64,000 nt of DNA from Plectrocnemia conspersa (GCA_009617715.1 VTFK01000571.1:1-64000); one strand, 5' to 3'. Shown: positions 47,403 through 60,786, numbered from the stretch's first letter. Notes: generated from the sequence alone by a model not told the origin. Made by a program: numbers and translations.

Positions 47403-48119
47403 TTATATTATAATAAATTTATCTCTTTTCTAAAAAAATGTATGTATCATCTTAGTTTTCACTCAAAGTTTATTTCTGCAATTTAAATACATATTTATAT
47501 ATGTACACAAGTGGAAATCGCTAATATTATTATACAACATCGACAACGACACTAACCGAAAAATTGCAACAATTACCGAATGCACATATTTGCGATTGCT
47601 CTGAGCAACTGTCACGCAAATTTCAAAACGATTACACAACCGGCTTGTTTACAGCAAAACGTCACTGCAATATTGTGTGCTTTTACTATAGGTATACAAG
47701 TATAGCGATCGACAACCGTTTGCGTGTTTCGACCGATCGAAAGGTTGCGGTTTGTCGTGTTACATTGCAGAAAAATGCAAATTCGGTGTAAAATGCATTT
47801 TGCCGGCTGGTGAGCCAATCTAGAATGACCTTTGGACTAAATCACGTTATGGAGAAATGTTAAAAAATAAACACTGTAGGAAGTAACACACAAAGGGCGG
47901 TACCTACGGTGATTGAATTATTAACTTCCACGCGAAAAGGCGTTCATCGTAGAGCTTTAAAGCTTACTTTTATGTGATTTTCATAGTTTTAGTCTAATTT
48001 TTGTACAACAAGTAGTACAACAATTTTCTAATAATAATTTGAAAGAAAAGTTCTATAATTTGAGAAACGAGGAAAAGTAACTTGAAATGGCATCCCCAAA
48101 ACGTTTAGTTGTTTAAATA
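47403..48119. other. Less AT-rich patch within AT-rich DNA
   Basis: Bases 47540-47830 hold overlapping open frames on both strands (75 codons +, 68 codons -) with balanced composition and CpGs. No homologue is recognised. It lies just upstream, on the minus strand, of the decayed gene and might contain an earlier exon, but no splice donor in matching phase was confirmed. Confidence 0.35.
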
Positions 48120-50010
48120 ATCTAGCAATGGAAAATTGATCATTTTTCTTTAACGCATGTTCGCGATTTTTAGTACGTAAGAGAGTTTGCTTCTCACGCT
48201 CAGTGCGTCAATTTCATTAAAAGCATTATTAGGTACCTGCAAAGTGGTCTAGTTGATGGATCCGATATTACATAGTATATTATAAATAAAAATAAATAGT
48301 AAAACGTCATCCATTCGTTTTATTTTATATTTAGAACATTTTTTACAATACTAGAATTTTTGAATTCGTACATTTATATTTTTGGTTAAGTTTTAGGCTC
48401 GTAATATATTTCAGTGACTTGACATTCTGATCATTCTTCATGAAAATTGCAATGAAAACCTAGAACTAAATCACAAATATGTTCTATAAATAAACTGACA
48501 AAAACAATTTCTGTGCCACAATCAGTAGTATGCAAATTTATCGATTCTATTGTAAATAGATCACGTGCCAGATTTTTTTTTGTAGTGAACTACGTAGGTA
48601 GCACGTTATTAAATGTACTTAGGCATTTTACTCTGTATATTAAATTGACTATATGGTGAGAAAACGTGATATTCTCTGACTATCGTTTATCAGTCTCTCC
48701 ATTTGGTTCGATTTCCTGCATACTCAGTGAGTTTAAGTTGGAGAGTTTTGGTTCAAGTTCTTGACGTTGTTGTCATAATTGTCCGTTTTAAGCCCAGTGC
48801 ATATGTTTTTATGAGGAGGGAAGCTTAGGGCTCGCCCATTTTTTCCTGCCACGTCTAATTACGATGCTTTGGAAGTGTATTTACATTAGCTGTATCTCAC
48901 AGCTTATGCTTATAAAAAAATCTAGTGCCCGTTGCGTGGAGTTAAAACAAGTTGGACCGCCTCATATTTGGAACGGCCGTTAAATATTGAGGCGGCAATA
49001 TCGCGACCTGTTGGTATAGAGCACAATTCCTTAAAATTTATGGTCGGCTCCCACTGGGCGTTACATAAAACAAATATTTGTGAATCTGGACTATAAAATT
49101 ATTATGGATTTTCAATTGAGTGTTTGTTTCTCATGTTCAGTGCGTCAATTTAATTTAAACCTGTAGGTTAAATGTCGAGTATTCTAGATCCGACACGTAG
49201 TAGTATATTATAAATAAAAATACTATATAAACTAATAAAATGCCAGCAACTCGATTTTTTTATTTTTGACATTTTGTAACCATGCTAAATTTTTTATTTT
49301 ATTTTTAACATAAAAAATATATAATATTGGATATTCTTAGGCTTTAAAAATATGATCTTTATGCATACAAATTGCAATAAAAACTTAAACTGACAAAACC
49401 ATTTTTCGTGAAAATAAACAGTTACTGATACAAATAAAACTGCGCTGCAAATATATAAATTTTCAGTAATTCAAATACGTGCCATAAACTTTCACTCTAT
49501 GTGTTAAACTACGTAATTACCATATTTTTAAATGTACTTAGGAATTTTAATCTGTATGTCTTTGCTTTATGTATTATAAATTTACTTAATTGTAAGTCAA
49601 AATATGTTTTATTCGCCTGTCGTTAATCAGAGACTTTTATTAGTTTGAGTTTATACGAACGCATTAAGTTGAAGTTAGATCAGAATTGTCGGTTTTAGGC
49701 TTTGAATTTTTTTACACACATGGTCAGCCTGAGGGAAACTTAGGGCTCGCCCACTTTTAAATGGTAGGATTAATTAATAGTTATACAAGTTGAAGCTTGA
49801 TTTAATAAGCGCAAAGTAATGTCTTTTGTTATATGATACATAACCGGTCCGCGCTAGACTTTACATAAAAAAAAGGATTTTGCAATCGAAACAGTTTCTC
49901 CTCTACACGATTTTTTTGGATCTGCACTGATAAATTTTATAAAGGACTTCTAATATGAGCGTGAGAAACGTCTGTTTCTCACGCTCGGTGCGTCAATTTT
50001 ATTAAATATT
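48120..50010 (+). repeat. Tandem duplication, about 0.85-0.94 kb units, two copies plus partial third
   Basis: TTCTCACGCTCAGTGCGTCA (48191) recurs as TTTCTCATGTTCAGTGCGTC (about 49126) and TTTCTCACGCTCGGTGCGTC (49975). Following blocks repeat in order: TAGTATATTATAAATAAAAA, AAATGTACTTAGGCATTTTA / AAATGTACTTAGGAATTTTA, and AGCTTAGGGCTCGCCCA / AACTTAGGGCTCGCCCA. The third copy stops about 40 bases in. Non-coding. Copies are moderately diverged. Compare LTR or satellite seeds; there is no coding sequence between the copies. Confidence 0.8.
49957..49986. repeat. Perfect 13 bp hairpin at third-unit start
   Basis: GAGCGTGAGAAAC (49957-49969), loop GTCT, GTTTCTCACGCTC (49974-49986), with no mismatch. 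The right half is the conserved unit-start motif, so the left half is an inverted duplicate of it. It resembles a transposon terminus or recombination junction. Confidence 0.75.
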
Positions 50011-52090
50011 TTTTTAACACTTTAATCCTCGTCTTAATTATAAAACGTTGTTATTTTAATTAAAACTTATACAAATACAGGTTAATTTGAAAATGTTAGC
50101 ACGTGACCTTTAAAGGTATGAATTGTGTATATATTTAACATGTGTAATAAAGCGAATTTTTCCATACGTCTCTCGTTTTGAAATCTAGGCAATCTCAGTA
50201 AAGCTCAATGTCTACAAAGCGAGACACGTGTCATATTATATTCGGAAAAGTGTGGGTCAAATAACAGCCTTTTGATATGGGAATCCGCCCACGGCCGGAA
50301 AGGGAAAATTCATTATTGCTCCAAGAGTTACACACAGAACCTTCCTTGTGGCTGAATATTACAGCAACTAACCGCACCAGCCTAAATACTTAATTTTACG
50401 AATATATGTATATGGCGGGGGCCTAATTTGCGATTCGGGCAGAGAAGCGGAGGCTGTGTGTATTATATCCGAGCTCTTGCACGTTTGGGAATCGGTGGTA
50501 ATTTCATTAAAGCGAAACGGAAAACCAAGTGCGAATTTCGACACCGAAATACACACAGGAAATGTGTACATAATTTTATTATGAGATAAAAATATCATTA
50601 CTTTAAAAATAGTCGTAATATGATTAGTGTAATCTAATTTTTTGCTCTCTTTATATATTACATATATGTAGCTTAGCTTTGTCTTTTTTGCTCTCAACTG
50701 TTTTGTGTCCTTGATCATTTCATCATATACTATTATTTTTGATATGTTCTGATCGTGAATAAGGAACATAAAATTTATGAAAAGAGAAGCACCAAGATAC
50801 TTATCTAGTGTATCAAAAAAATATTAGCAAAAAAAAAAATCGAGAGCATAACTAAAATGCACCATAAAAGATTGACGAAATTCATACTGACTGTGAATGC
50901 TTTAGAAAGCTCTGTTCCGACAATTTTTACATATATTTATGTATGGCCGAATAAAAGTGTGTTATGGCCGTGCGTGGTTTTTCTGTGTGAAAATTACCTG
51001 AAGGCTCTTCGGCTGTCACGGCGTGTGGTCGTGCGTCAGCAAGGATTCTGAGGATGTAAACTCTGATAATAAAGAATTTCAATAGTTCGAGGCGTTTAAT
51101 TCCGTCGAGAGACGGTGGTCCTTCGAGAAGAAAAGACGGCCATCTCCAAAGAGGAGAGGTCGCAACAAGCTCAAAAGAGACAAAGCTAAACTACATATAT
51201 ATTATATACAAAGAGAGCAATAATTAATAATTTTTACTATTTATTAAGATGTAATACATTTATTGTTATGGCCAAACCTGTATGATATTTGTATTTTGAA
51301 TTATATATTATATTATAAATAGTCGAGAATTAATATTTAAAATTTATTTGTTACTACATTCTTCTGTTGATTTTTCGTCTGGTACGATATTACAAGTGTT
51401 TTTTTTGTAACACGGAGATACTTTCAATATATTGGAAATCTATTTATAGGTATTTATTTTCATATTACATACATTTGTCGGTTTATAATGTGCGTGTATA
51501 TCACTTTTGCTTCAAAGTGGTTTGACGTATACTAAATCGTACTGTTTACGTTGGAAATTTGTATTTATGTAAACGAATTGTTATATGTTATGATCGTATA
51601 CATTATTATTAAGACTCACCATTGACCTTTCGAGTACAATTATTGGCTTGATTAAAATTCTCTTATCTTCAATAAAGCTATAATTCAATCCCTCGCACTT
51701 TTAATCTTATCATTACTCGCCAATAAAAAATAATAGTTTTATGTATGCTATAAACATAAAACATTTTATACCTAATGCTAATATAGCTAATACCTAATTT
51801 TTAAAACCTTGTGATTTAAATTTTATTGTTATTGCCATTTTATTTTATCTTAATTTAGAACGCGAATGTAAAGCCATCACTCAAAAGCTTTGTATGGTTT
51901 GAATTTTTTAAAAGTTTTATAAACGTATGCCATTATTTCATACACATTTTTTAAGCCCATTTTTGCCGGATGAAAATAGCTGCACTCGCTGCCTTTAATT
52001 CGGTAAATGGGCAAAGTCAGTTTTGTAAAACTGTCATTCAGGTCGATATGCATTTATTATCGCATAGCTTTTAGGGTTAATTTGGAATAT
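50011..52090. other. Mixed AT-rich DNA, no gene recognised
   Basis: Less AT-rich patches at 50270-50530 and 50990-51185; the latter is purine-rich (GAAGAAAAGACGGCCATCTC, AAAGAGGAGAGG). A 133-codon minus-strand open frame at 50368-50769 has no family resemblance. None can be tied to a known repeat. Confidence 0.4.
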
Positions 52091-52092
52091 AG

Positions 52093-52124
52093 CTGACTGT
52101 CAGACAGTCGGCCGACAGGCCGAC
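52093..52124. repeat. Two overlapping GC-rich hairpins
   Basis: GACTGTC-A-GACAGTC (52095-52109) overlaps GTCGGCC-GACA-GGCCGAC (52107-52124), each perfect over 7 bp. The two stems are mutually exclusive because they share GTC. GC-rich structure in AT-rich DNA; similar GCCGAC words follow at 52180-52250. Confidence 0.5.
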
Positions 52125-52450
52125 TACATTCATAATTGAGACTCTCTGATTTGGACTTTCAAAAACACAGGAACGCTTTCAGGTCGGTTGCATTAAGCAA
52201 TTAGGCAGTTAAAGTTAGAGGACTTGCGCCGCAAAACTAGACCGACTAAACGTGGTAAAATTCCGCTTTTACATGTCACAAAAAAGCAAAACTAAAATGG
52301 AAATAGATTCATGCATTATAATTTAGGGTGACATCTCAACAGTGCCTGTCGTAATTTGGGTCACTCGATAGCGAATTGATGCATCAGATGTACTATATTT
52401 ATAGTTATAATATATTTGAATAGTAATGTGACATATAAATCCAGTTAAAT

Positions 52451-52497
52451 TTCTGAGTCGTGATCGCGTCCCTTATTCTTGGTCGTTGCGACCATAT
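52451..52497 (+). repeat. Short repeat shared with 43426-43475
   Basis: See 43426-43475. The match ends at GCGACCA, after which the sequences differ. Confidence 0.45.
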
Positions 52498-52710
52498 GGT
52501 ATGGTGCTCATCTATTTTAGATGCGCACCATAACTATTTTTTAATTATGATGCATTAAAAAAATGTGACATATCATGAGGGCCAGATATGTAATAATAAA
52601 AATAATAATATTAAGAATACCAACTTTACTTATCTAAAATAAAATTACTTCTGACACATCTTCACACCTGCACCACCGCATCTTAAATACGAATAATATG
52701 AAGCCTTTAA

Positions 52711-52927
52711 CCATTTAAACGCAAGCGACTCACCGGTGAATCACTTTTTGATTTATTTTTTCAAATTAATTATTATTTTAATTATTTATATTTTTTAAAT
52801 TATTAAAAATTATAATATTATTTTAATTTATCAGTAAACTAAGTATTTTATATTTATTTTCAGATAACGATACTGATGCGTGAAAAAAAATAACAGGTGA
52901 CTCACTACGTCGCTGGCGTTTAAAGGG
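52711..52927. mobile_element. 217 bp piggyBac-like MITE, complete
   Basis: Flanked on both sides by TTAA (52707-52710 and 52928-52931), the piggyBac target site. Ends are CCATTTAAACGCAAGCGAC and, inverted, CCCTTTAAACGCCAGCGAC, 17 of 19 identical. Subterminal TCACCGGTGA on the left pairs with TCACCTGTTA seen from the right. The interior is A/T-rich and non-coding, so it must have been moved by a transposase encoded elsewhere. Confidence 0.85.
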
Positions 52928-53225
52928 TTAAAGGTAAGTGCTACATAATAAATAGTATAAGAATAGATCATTCTTAACTTTTTTTGTTATTTAAGAATGT
53001 ACCCATTTATAAATATTTTAGGGTTAAAAATTCAGGCAGAAATATTTTGTTTCGTTCTTAATATTCGCAGTATTAAATGATAAATGAATAAGCTTTAAAA
53101 CGGGTAGAAATGATTCAATGTTTTTAAATCATAGTAAAGTTTCGTTTCTAAATATTATTCCGGAACGGCGTTCTGAAAAGTTCTGGCTTACTTAACATAT
53201 TATTTTTTAATGTAATACAATCATT

Positions 53226-53665
53226 ATTAGCCCTTTAAGCAGTATGGCCGTACTGGTACGGCCACGCTACTCTACGCCTGTTTTAACATGATACGTTTAT
53301 AATCTTCTTCTTTTTATTATTATTTTTAGCCAACACATAAATATTATAATTTTTTATTCTTAAAATATACATTTAATAAAATGTTGAGAGCCACTGAATT
53401 TGTTTATTGTAGTTGAAAATATACCCAAAATAAAGTGAAAGTGTATAAAACTTGAAAAATATAAAAATGTCGACTAACACTAATTTTTTTTAATAATTAG
53501 CCATGTAAACACAAAATAATAATGTTTTTTTTAATATTCTTTAATTTAACTCACTTCCATGATAAATATATATGTTTCAAAATTAAGTCACTAATCAAAG
53601 AGTTAGCAAAAAATTAGTGCAAAAAACTGTGATGTACACTGAGTGTACATCGCCGTTATCTTATT
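53226..53665. mobile_element. Probable second piggyBac-like MITE, decayed ends
   Basis: The left side starts TTAGCCCTTTAAGCAGTATG, one base off TTAA-CCCTTTAA, and carries the inverted pair GGCCGTAC-TG-GTACGGCC. The right side has a perfect palindrome GATGTACACTGAGTGTACATC (53632-53652; 10 bp arms, 1 base centre) followed by CGCCG. The right TTAA end is not clear. A near-identical palindrome occurs at the piggyBac-like end near 21050. Confidence 0.45.
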
Positions 53666-53914
53666 TGATAAAGTAGTGTATAACAAAATAAAAACTTTTT
53701 ATTAGTATTTTTATCATAATTATGAAACATTCACATAATAAAATTATATGTAGGTACACTTATTGTATATTACAGTAAAGCAAAAGTTGAAATATGAATC
53801 CGTATAATGTATCACTAGATTGTAATTATTTAGAAAAAAAATGTTGTAGACAAATTTACTGCTATTAAAGCATTTCTTTTCCTTTATATGATGTATTTTA
53901 TGAACTTTGTCTTA

Positions 53915-54908
53915 TGCCTGCACTACACTCTCTGGAAGTTGGTCAAAGTTGGCCAAGGACGGAGAATATAGTGGGTTACTTCGGTCGAGTTTGGTTCTGC
54001 CCGCTCTAAAATCTCTCGAAAGTTGTATGAGGTTACCGAGAACGGGAGGTAAAGTGGGGGTAATTCAGTCGACTTGGCCAGCTTCGAGCGCTTCCGAACA
54101 TTGTCGGCAAACGGACCGAAGTCGGAGCTGCTCTTTCGAGCGCGAGCGGTGAAATACTTCCACTTTCGCTCTCTCGCGTGTTGAGTGACTCGGTTCAATT
54201 TTAGTATGCGCGTAGGCGTCCTATGGTCAACACGCATGACGAGCGCTGCATCGTGGTCAAGTTATAATACCACATGCTTATCGGGGACTTCAACAGACTC
54301 TTACTGTCATCTTTGAATATTTTAGGGCACCAAAAGAGATTAATTATATTATTGATAGTATATTCTTTTAACAGATCGTTATTTTCTTTTCATATAAAAT
54401 TAAATAATTAGTCGTACTTGATTTTGTTAAAAAAAATCGTTTCGAATATTCTTATGTATTTTCCTAGATCGGTTTATATAAATGTCACACGATAACGAAT
54501 TCTTATTTATAATCGATGGCGACAAATTCTAGGATAGTCACAGATGTGGTGTTCGTATTCTGAAGTATCATTTTTATGCATTATGGCATTTTGCAAAAGC
54601 CGACAAAGATTTTGCGTAAATTGAATATTTACGACCGAAAAGTTTTCACTGATATCGTATTGGTGAGTGCCCATACAAACTTTTATAATTATCAGTAGCG
54701 TAATTTTAACAATATGACAATTTAAAATTGCGATTATTTGGCACATTTTTCGATCGCGCGCAAATATGCCAGCTGTACGTGACAGCAGCCGCCGTCCGGA
54801 TTGCATATGAAATTTGTGGCAGGGTGGGCGCTACTCGGTAGTCGGCGACCTTGGCCGACTTCAGTTGAACTTCGGTTCGGATAACTTCCAAAGAGTGTAG
54901 TGCAAGCA
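53915..54908 (+). mobile_element. 1 kb inverted-repeat transposon, copy 2, complete non-autonomous
   Basis: Ends are TGCCTGCACTACACTCTCTG... and, inverted, TGCTTGCACTACACTCTTTG..., identical at 24 of 26 terminal positions. TTA flanks both sides (53912-53914 and 54909-54911), a 3 bp duplication as made by PIF/Harbinger transposases (TWA target). The interior has short open frames only, the longest about 104 codons, none like a transposase, so it is non-autonomous. A GGCCAAGG/CCTTGGCC pair extends the inverted symmetry further in. Copy 1 is at 17180-18121. The superfamily call rests on target size alone. Confidence 0.85.
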
Positions 54909-54911
54909 TTA

Positions 54912-57900
54912 GTGTTTGTCATAATTTTATAATATCTGGGGTGATGAATTTTATAAAGTAATTGTTTGTTTTAATAAACTTATGCAGCTTTTTTTTTTTT
55001 TCTGCACAAATCATAATTGTCATTATTAATAATTAATGCTTTATCCCTAAAAATTGCATAATAATTTTTTTTGATTCACAGATGTGTTTTTTATGAATCT
55101 TCTCTATATTTCTGCATATATAGTAAGAGCAAATTAACAAATGGACAAATCTGATATTGATTCAAGACAATATAATTTAAAAAAATATTACAATTCCAAA
55201 GAATCGTATTTTATTATTTCTTGTGTGCACCAAAGTACCGAAATTTAATTTCCGATCTTCCAAAACGTCATTCTACTTGGATGGAATTGTATAGGGAGAT
55301 GGAAAATAGACATTTTAAGTCACAATGTCTACCTATCTACTATTATATACCTATGACATTACACACGTGTGTGTGAATGTTACGAGACGAGCTCAGACAC
55401 AATTGTATGTAACGTGAGTGCTAGGTTCTGTTATTTTACATTGAATTTACATCTAATCTGAATTTCATATCGTTCTCATTTGGATAGTAACTTGCAAAAC
55501 AGTACATTATATACAGATTACATTCGAGCCAGAGAAATTTCTAAAAAATTATGTTAATATGTGCTATATAGGGATTTTTGTGAATTTAATAAATTATTTT
55601 GCTTATATTATAGTTTTGTGTTATTCGATAAAAAATACGGTTTACCTATCATTTTTATTTGTTAAAATATTGTAATAATGCATTTTAATGAAAAACATTT
55701 CTATAAAAAATACCAATTAGAGCAGTGAGACTATTTTTTTAAAATTTAAATTTTAATTAGAATATAATATAGAGATGAAAATTAAGCTTAAAAAGAAGTT
55801 AAATTATTTTATGTATTATAGTTTATTATAATCAATCACAGATATATTTTTTTCAAAACAATATTAAAAAAAAATTTATATTGCCTCACATATGAAAAAT
55901 AAAAATGATCTTTATAATTTGAATACAATTAGATTTATCTTATCTTTGTGTCCAAGATCTTATTGAACAGTGTAATTTTCATATTTAAAAACCTAAATTG
56001 ATTTTTACCTATAACAAAATAAATAAAGTGTTTTGAAATACATAAACTGTGGTTCCACTGTATTCAACTCTCAAACTGTATTTTTATCTTCTTCATAATT
56101 TTATAAAAATGCTCTAATATAACATTATATATACATATATCCTTGATTAAAGCAGTGGTAAAAAAAGAATATTTTTTTAACCCTCATCCCTTGCGAATAA
56201 GTTTCTATGATCCAACCCACGCATACTCTACCAAAGAGTGTTTTATCGTTTTCTATCGTGGGGGCTGAGTAGGATGTATATTTTATTTTCCATCGGCAAA
56301 ATCCTTATATTACTTAATATTTCAGACTTTATATTGTTTCCTGAAAATTTGCAAGGTCTCGATACAATCTTGATTGAATTTATTGCGGATCCATTTTGGA
56401 TGGAACCCAATGGGTAAATTATTAAATGAAAGATACGACTTTTTAAAGAGTCTTTTTTGATCGCATAATATATTTTCAAAAAAATGAATTTGCATTACGA
56501 CTCATTTTAACGTAACGAGTTATTTACGCAACTTAATTAACTACACAGTTAACTTGTGGCGCTAAATTTTATTAATTTGATTTATAATATCGTACCTTTA
56601 AAAGTCACCGACGGCATTTAATTAAAGTCGCATTGTTTGAAAATATTGCGCATAACACTCGAGAAGGGTTGTACTTTGGAAAAGTAAATTAATACGATTG
56701 GCTTCACAGGGTCGTGTTAATTAAAAAAATTGACGCATTTGCAAGTAAATAATAAAAATATTAAACACGTAATGTGATTAATAAGTTTTTCTCGTAAGAC
56801 GTCATAAATATATCAAAAACAATATAGTCTATAATACTGAAGCCTACCATAAACGGTTATGTATTTGTTTTGATACAATATTTTTATCGTGTAACTATTT
56901 ACAAAATAACCTTACATAATGCTGAAAATGACGTGTTAATATTTAGACTGATACATTTTTATTGTAATATCAAATACTTTTTACAGTGATTTTTTTTGAT
57001 TTGTATTATTCTCCTTTTTTATCTTTTCTTTATAAATTTCCACAGATTATTTATTCAATTGAAGATTATGGCAACAATAAATAATAAATGATTCTGTTCT
57101 CATTATAACTTCTACCATTAAAAATATTTAGACCATGTACGGAAATTATCTATAAAATTTATTTTTAACATTTGTGTCAAAAGTTTAACTAAATTCTTAA
57201 ATTATTTTTCTGATTTTGTACAGACGTGTTTATTTTTTAATATGAGTTCACATGTAATAGGTTTAGCATATTAAATTAAATTTACTGTATTTTTACGTTT
57301 TTTTCCAGTCATTTGTTAAAATATTTATCACACATTTTTGCTTCTTTTCTGGACATCGTAATGACGGTTGTCATTTAGCAATCGCTTTTTGACAAACATC
57401 GGGCAATAAGTCACTAAGTTTTTTGTCTTAAAGTACAAATTTAACTTATTTAAGAGATATGTAGTACATTATATTGATATCTTATTTTAACAATCGTTTT
57501 TTAATATAAATTATTGCAATTATAGGGCAAACAAAACTAACGAAAAGAGAGCTCAAACCATCTTGAAAGTCAGGCCACACACAGAATGTAACACAACATT
57601 AAAAGAAAAATGCCGTGAGACGCTAAGCAACGTCAGTAAATTACTCTTTGTTTGGAAAAACGAGCACTAGACAATATACATATTCTATTTTGCGAATAAT
57701 ACTATTTTTTTTTTATCTAAGAAGCAATCTAATTGTCTCGAAAACATTATCATATATTTAGAACTAGCATTATAAATGATGGGACTCTTAATCTCAGAAG
57801 TAAAGATGCGGTGAGTGACGCAGATGACAAGAGACATTAACATCACGGCAATCCATAGCCGACAATAATACAACTAGACACGCCAACAAAAACTCTTCGA

Positions 57901-58720
57901 CATAAAATAAAACTTTTCCGACAATTATACACCTGCCATTTTAAATAATTATGTTACCGAATATTAAACGAGTTCATACGAAAATAATTATGTTATAAAA
58001 AAAACAGTAAAAATTACTAAAACTATTTATATTAATTTAAAAAATATTGTTTTAAACTTAAAATTTACTGCTTGTATGCAAAAAAAAAATTAAATTAAAC
58101 ATATTTACATTTAAACATTATTCGTATAGATTTAAAAAAATCAGTACTAGAAATTATTAATATATTTAACTCTGGCATATGAGTATTTTATGAAATTTCG
58201 GCACTCACAAAGTCTTTTGTAATAAAAAAATTACTTATATAGTATAGTAGAATGCAATAAGAGTTTATAAATATATTTAACAACTCTAATTGCACTTTAC
58301 TGTGCTATGAAATATAGTTTGTCTTCGTACGAATGTATATGTACAAATAGTTTTTCAATGAATCATAGTAAATCATGCAGTATATTGTTTTTTCTGTAAA
58401 ATTTAAAATGGATATATTTTAAAGATTATTATACTCTCACAATTGCAAATTTTATCATGTAGAAATTATGAATTAGCATTATCTTTTTTTTAATTTTCAA
58501 TAATTAATTTCACACAATCGAACATTTTTCGATTTTTCTACAAATATTTTGTTTTATTTTAAGTCTTCTATTCAAATACGCGAATTATTTTTTTTATATA
58601 TAAAAATAAAAACTCAAGCAGTTAAATAATAACTTGAGTAAAAAATTATTAACTGGCTTTGTTTATACTTTTCTATTACCTCTCTTCATCATACCGTTAA
58701 AAATCATTTTATTTTATACA
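54912..58720. other. AT-rich DNA, no gene recognised
   Basis: Long stretch of A/T-rich sequence. Less AT-rich patches at 56200-56480, 56600-56720 and 57540-57620 carry some CpG but no repeat partner, open frame of note or splice logic. Confidence 0.45.
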
Positions 58721-58724
58721 GTAA

Positions 58725-59060
58725 TTTTTCGGTTTTGTTTTCCCGGTCGGTTAACCGCGAACGAACTCAATTTCGCAATTTTCCTTTCGTTACTCGTATT
58801 ACTGGAAAATAAAAGAACAGAAGTAATCTAATTGGATGTTTTTATTGTATACGACAGAAGCCAAAACGGTGGAAAATTCTCGGTATTCGTTCCATTATGC
58901 GGGCCGCATAGCAAAGCTTTTATGAAAAAGCTCCGGCGCGCAAACCGAAAGTTTACATTATTAAACTTCCTTATTACGTAGGTAGGCGAAAACGCCGATG
59001 GAAAAATCACGCGGGAAATACAAATATTTCCAATTGGCAAATCGGGAACCAATAAAATTA
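58725..59060. promoter_or_regulatory. CpG-rich patch
   Basis: Repeated CG words (CCCGGTCGG, CCGCGAACG, GCGGGCCGC, CTCCGGCGCGC, AACGCCG, CACGCGGG) over about 330 bp in very AT-rich DNA, with no codon-like frame. It looks like constrained non-coding DNA; function unknown. Confidence 0.3.
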
Positions 59061-59330
59061 TTTCTAAGAATATCCTAAAAAGGTCAATGAAAAATTGAAT
59101 ATTTCGATGTCTGTCTTTTTCACTTCTTTTAAAAAATATATAAGTTATTCATTATAAAAAAAATAATAAATTCATGATGTTATTATGAACAGTTTGCCGG
59201 CACGCCAAACATGCAAAAATAGCAACGTGAAAAGTTTTTAAGATTAGTATCGTATTTTATTGTCATTGATTAGAAAGATATGCTTCTTAAAAATACTGTG
59301 CTATTTTACAAAGTAAATATCAAACGCGAT

Positions 59331-59347
59331 ATTTTTTTTTTTTTTTT
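59331..59347. repeat. Poly-T run, 16 bases
   Basis: Uninterrupted T16 in AT-rich DNA; possibly an old poly(A) tail of a minus-strand retroposon, though no body was identified. Confidence 0.6.
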
Positions 59348-59559
59348 GTAAAGATGGAATAAATCCTGATGTATTGTATTATTAACTATAAATTTTTGAC
59401 AATACAGAATATGTTTCTACTCTACTTGAATAGTACGTAGATATAACAATGTCCACTTTAAAATAATCACATGTAAATTTGCGTTACATCTTAAATGGAT
59501 TGTTAGTTTATTGATAAAAATAAATAAATTCTATACTTGTTTTAAGTTTCATGATATTT

Positions 59560-59870
59560 TATATGCACCAGTCGAATCACGCAGCTTCGCTTTCTTTGGA
59601 AACTTTAGATTACACCTTTGTACAATATAGTAAACACAATTTTCCATCATATGGTTGCGTCTCGCCTAAAATATTAACGCGAGCGTTCAGTGTCCTCTCT
59701 GGATTTCAGATGGGTTGGGTAGATGTTGTTTGCATCAAGGCGAAGGGCGTCCTTGGATTTCGAGGCCGGGTTCTGGTGGGTGCAGAAGGTAACAGGGAGA
59801 CGTGACGTCACACGAGCGTCACAAAACTCCCGAGACCACCCCTCGCTTCATTCAGACGTAGTACGAAAAA
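59560..59870. promoter_or_regulatory. GC-richer patch with full CRE
   Basis: A block of about 300 bp with TGACGTCA at 59803-59810 followed by CACGAGCGTCAC, preceded by G-rich GGCCGGGTTCTGGTGGG. An open frame of 84 codons on + (59551-59805) has no family resemblance. Fourth full CRE in the window, third in a CpG-rich patch. Confidence 0.3.
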
Positions 59871-60786
59871 GAGTAGACTGAGAGATATCTTGTTGACCTT
59901 TTTTTTGTTCAGTTATTATGACTGCTTATACATGTTTTCGTATGTAGTGCCATCACCTTTACTCTTTAACTCTAAGCGGACTGACAACAACATAGTAATA
60001 ACCCTGAATTTCTCTGAATGAATTTAGATCTTATCTCGCATTCGCTGTATTTATGCAAAGAACGCAGAATCTATCCCTATCTACCAACCCATGTGCTTAG
60101 CGATTATCTATAAACACCCGTGCGTTGTGTGTATTAGCTTTAATTAATTTCTATCGAATTTATTGTATATATATATAATACAATAGTTAATAATGTTTGT
60201 ATCGGATCTGCATATAATTTAATTAACTATAAATAAATTAACCGCCATCGAATTATTGAACTGATTGAAATACATTTTTTGCATCCTGAAACAACAAATA
60301 CAAAAACGTAACGCGAGCTTCACAACAATTTGCGAGGTACACATGTTTTTGAGATACGCGGATACGAACGGATTCTGTGAATTTCGGTCATAGTAGATAC
60401 GCTGATAAATATTCTATTCACCAATTTTTTGCCATTTTTTTGTTGAAAAGAAGCGTCTCATTGTCTCGCATTTCGAAATAAAATAAAAGCGCATAAATGT
60501 TTTTTTTAAAAAACGACGACCTGTGTTGCTCAAATGTACAAATTGTATCATTCAAACATTTTATTTATTTTGATAAACGAATATTTTATAAAAAAATATA
60601 TATTACTCTAAGCCGTGCAAACATAACTCAAAAATACACATTTTGTGGGAGTCCCATAATTTTATGATTTTGTATATGTACATTAATTGGGTAATTACCT
60701 CAATCTTTAAATATTTGATATAAATGTTTCAGGTTGGTGTTTTTTTTTGTAAGGCAAAGTTTGTTTTTTTTTTTTTAATTTTTGTC

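Noticed and set aside
50368..50769. 133-codon open frame on -
   Set aside because: No recognised motif and no splice sites of matching phase.
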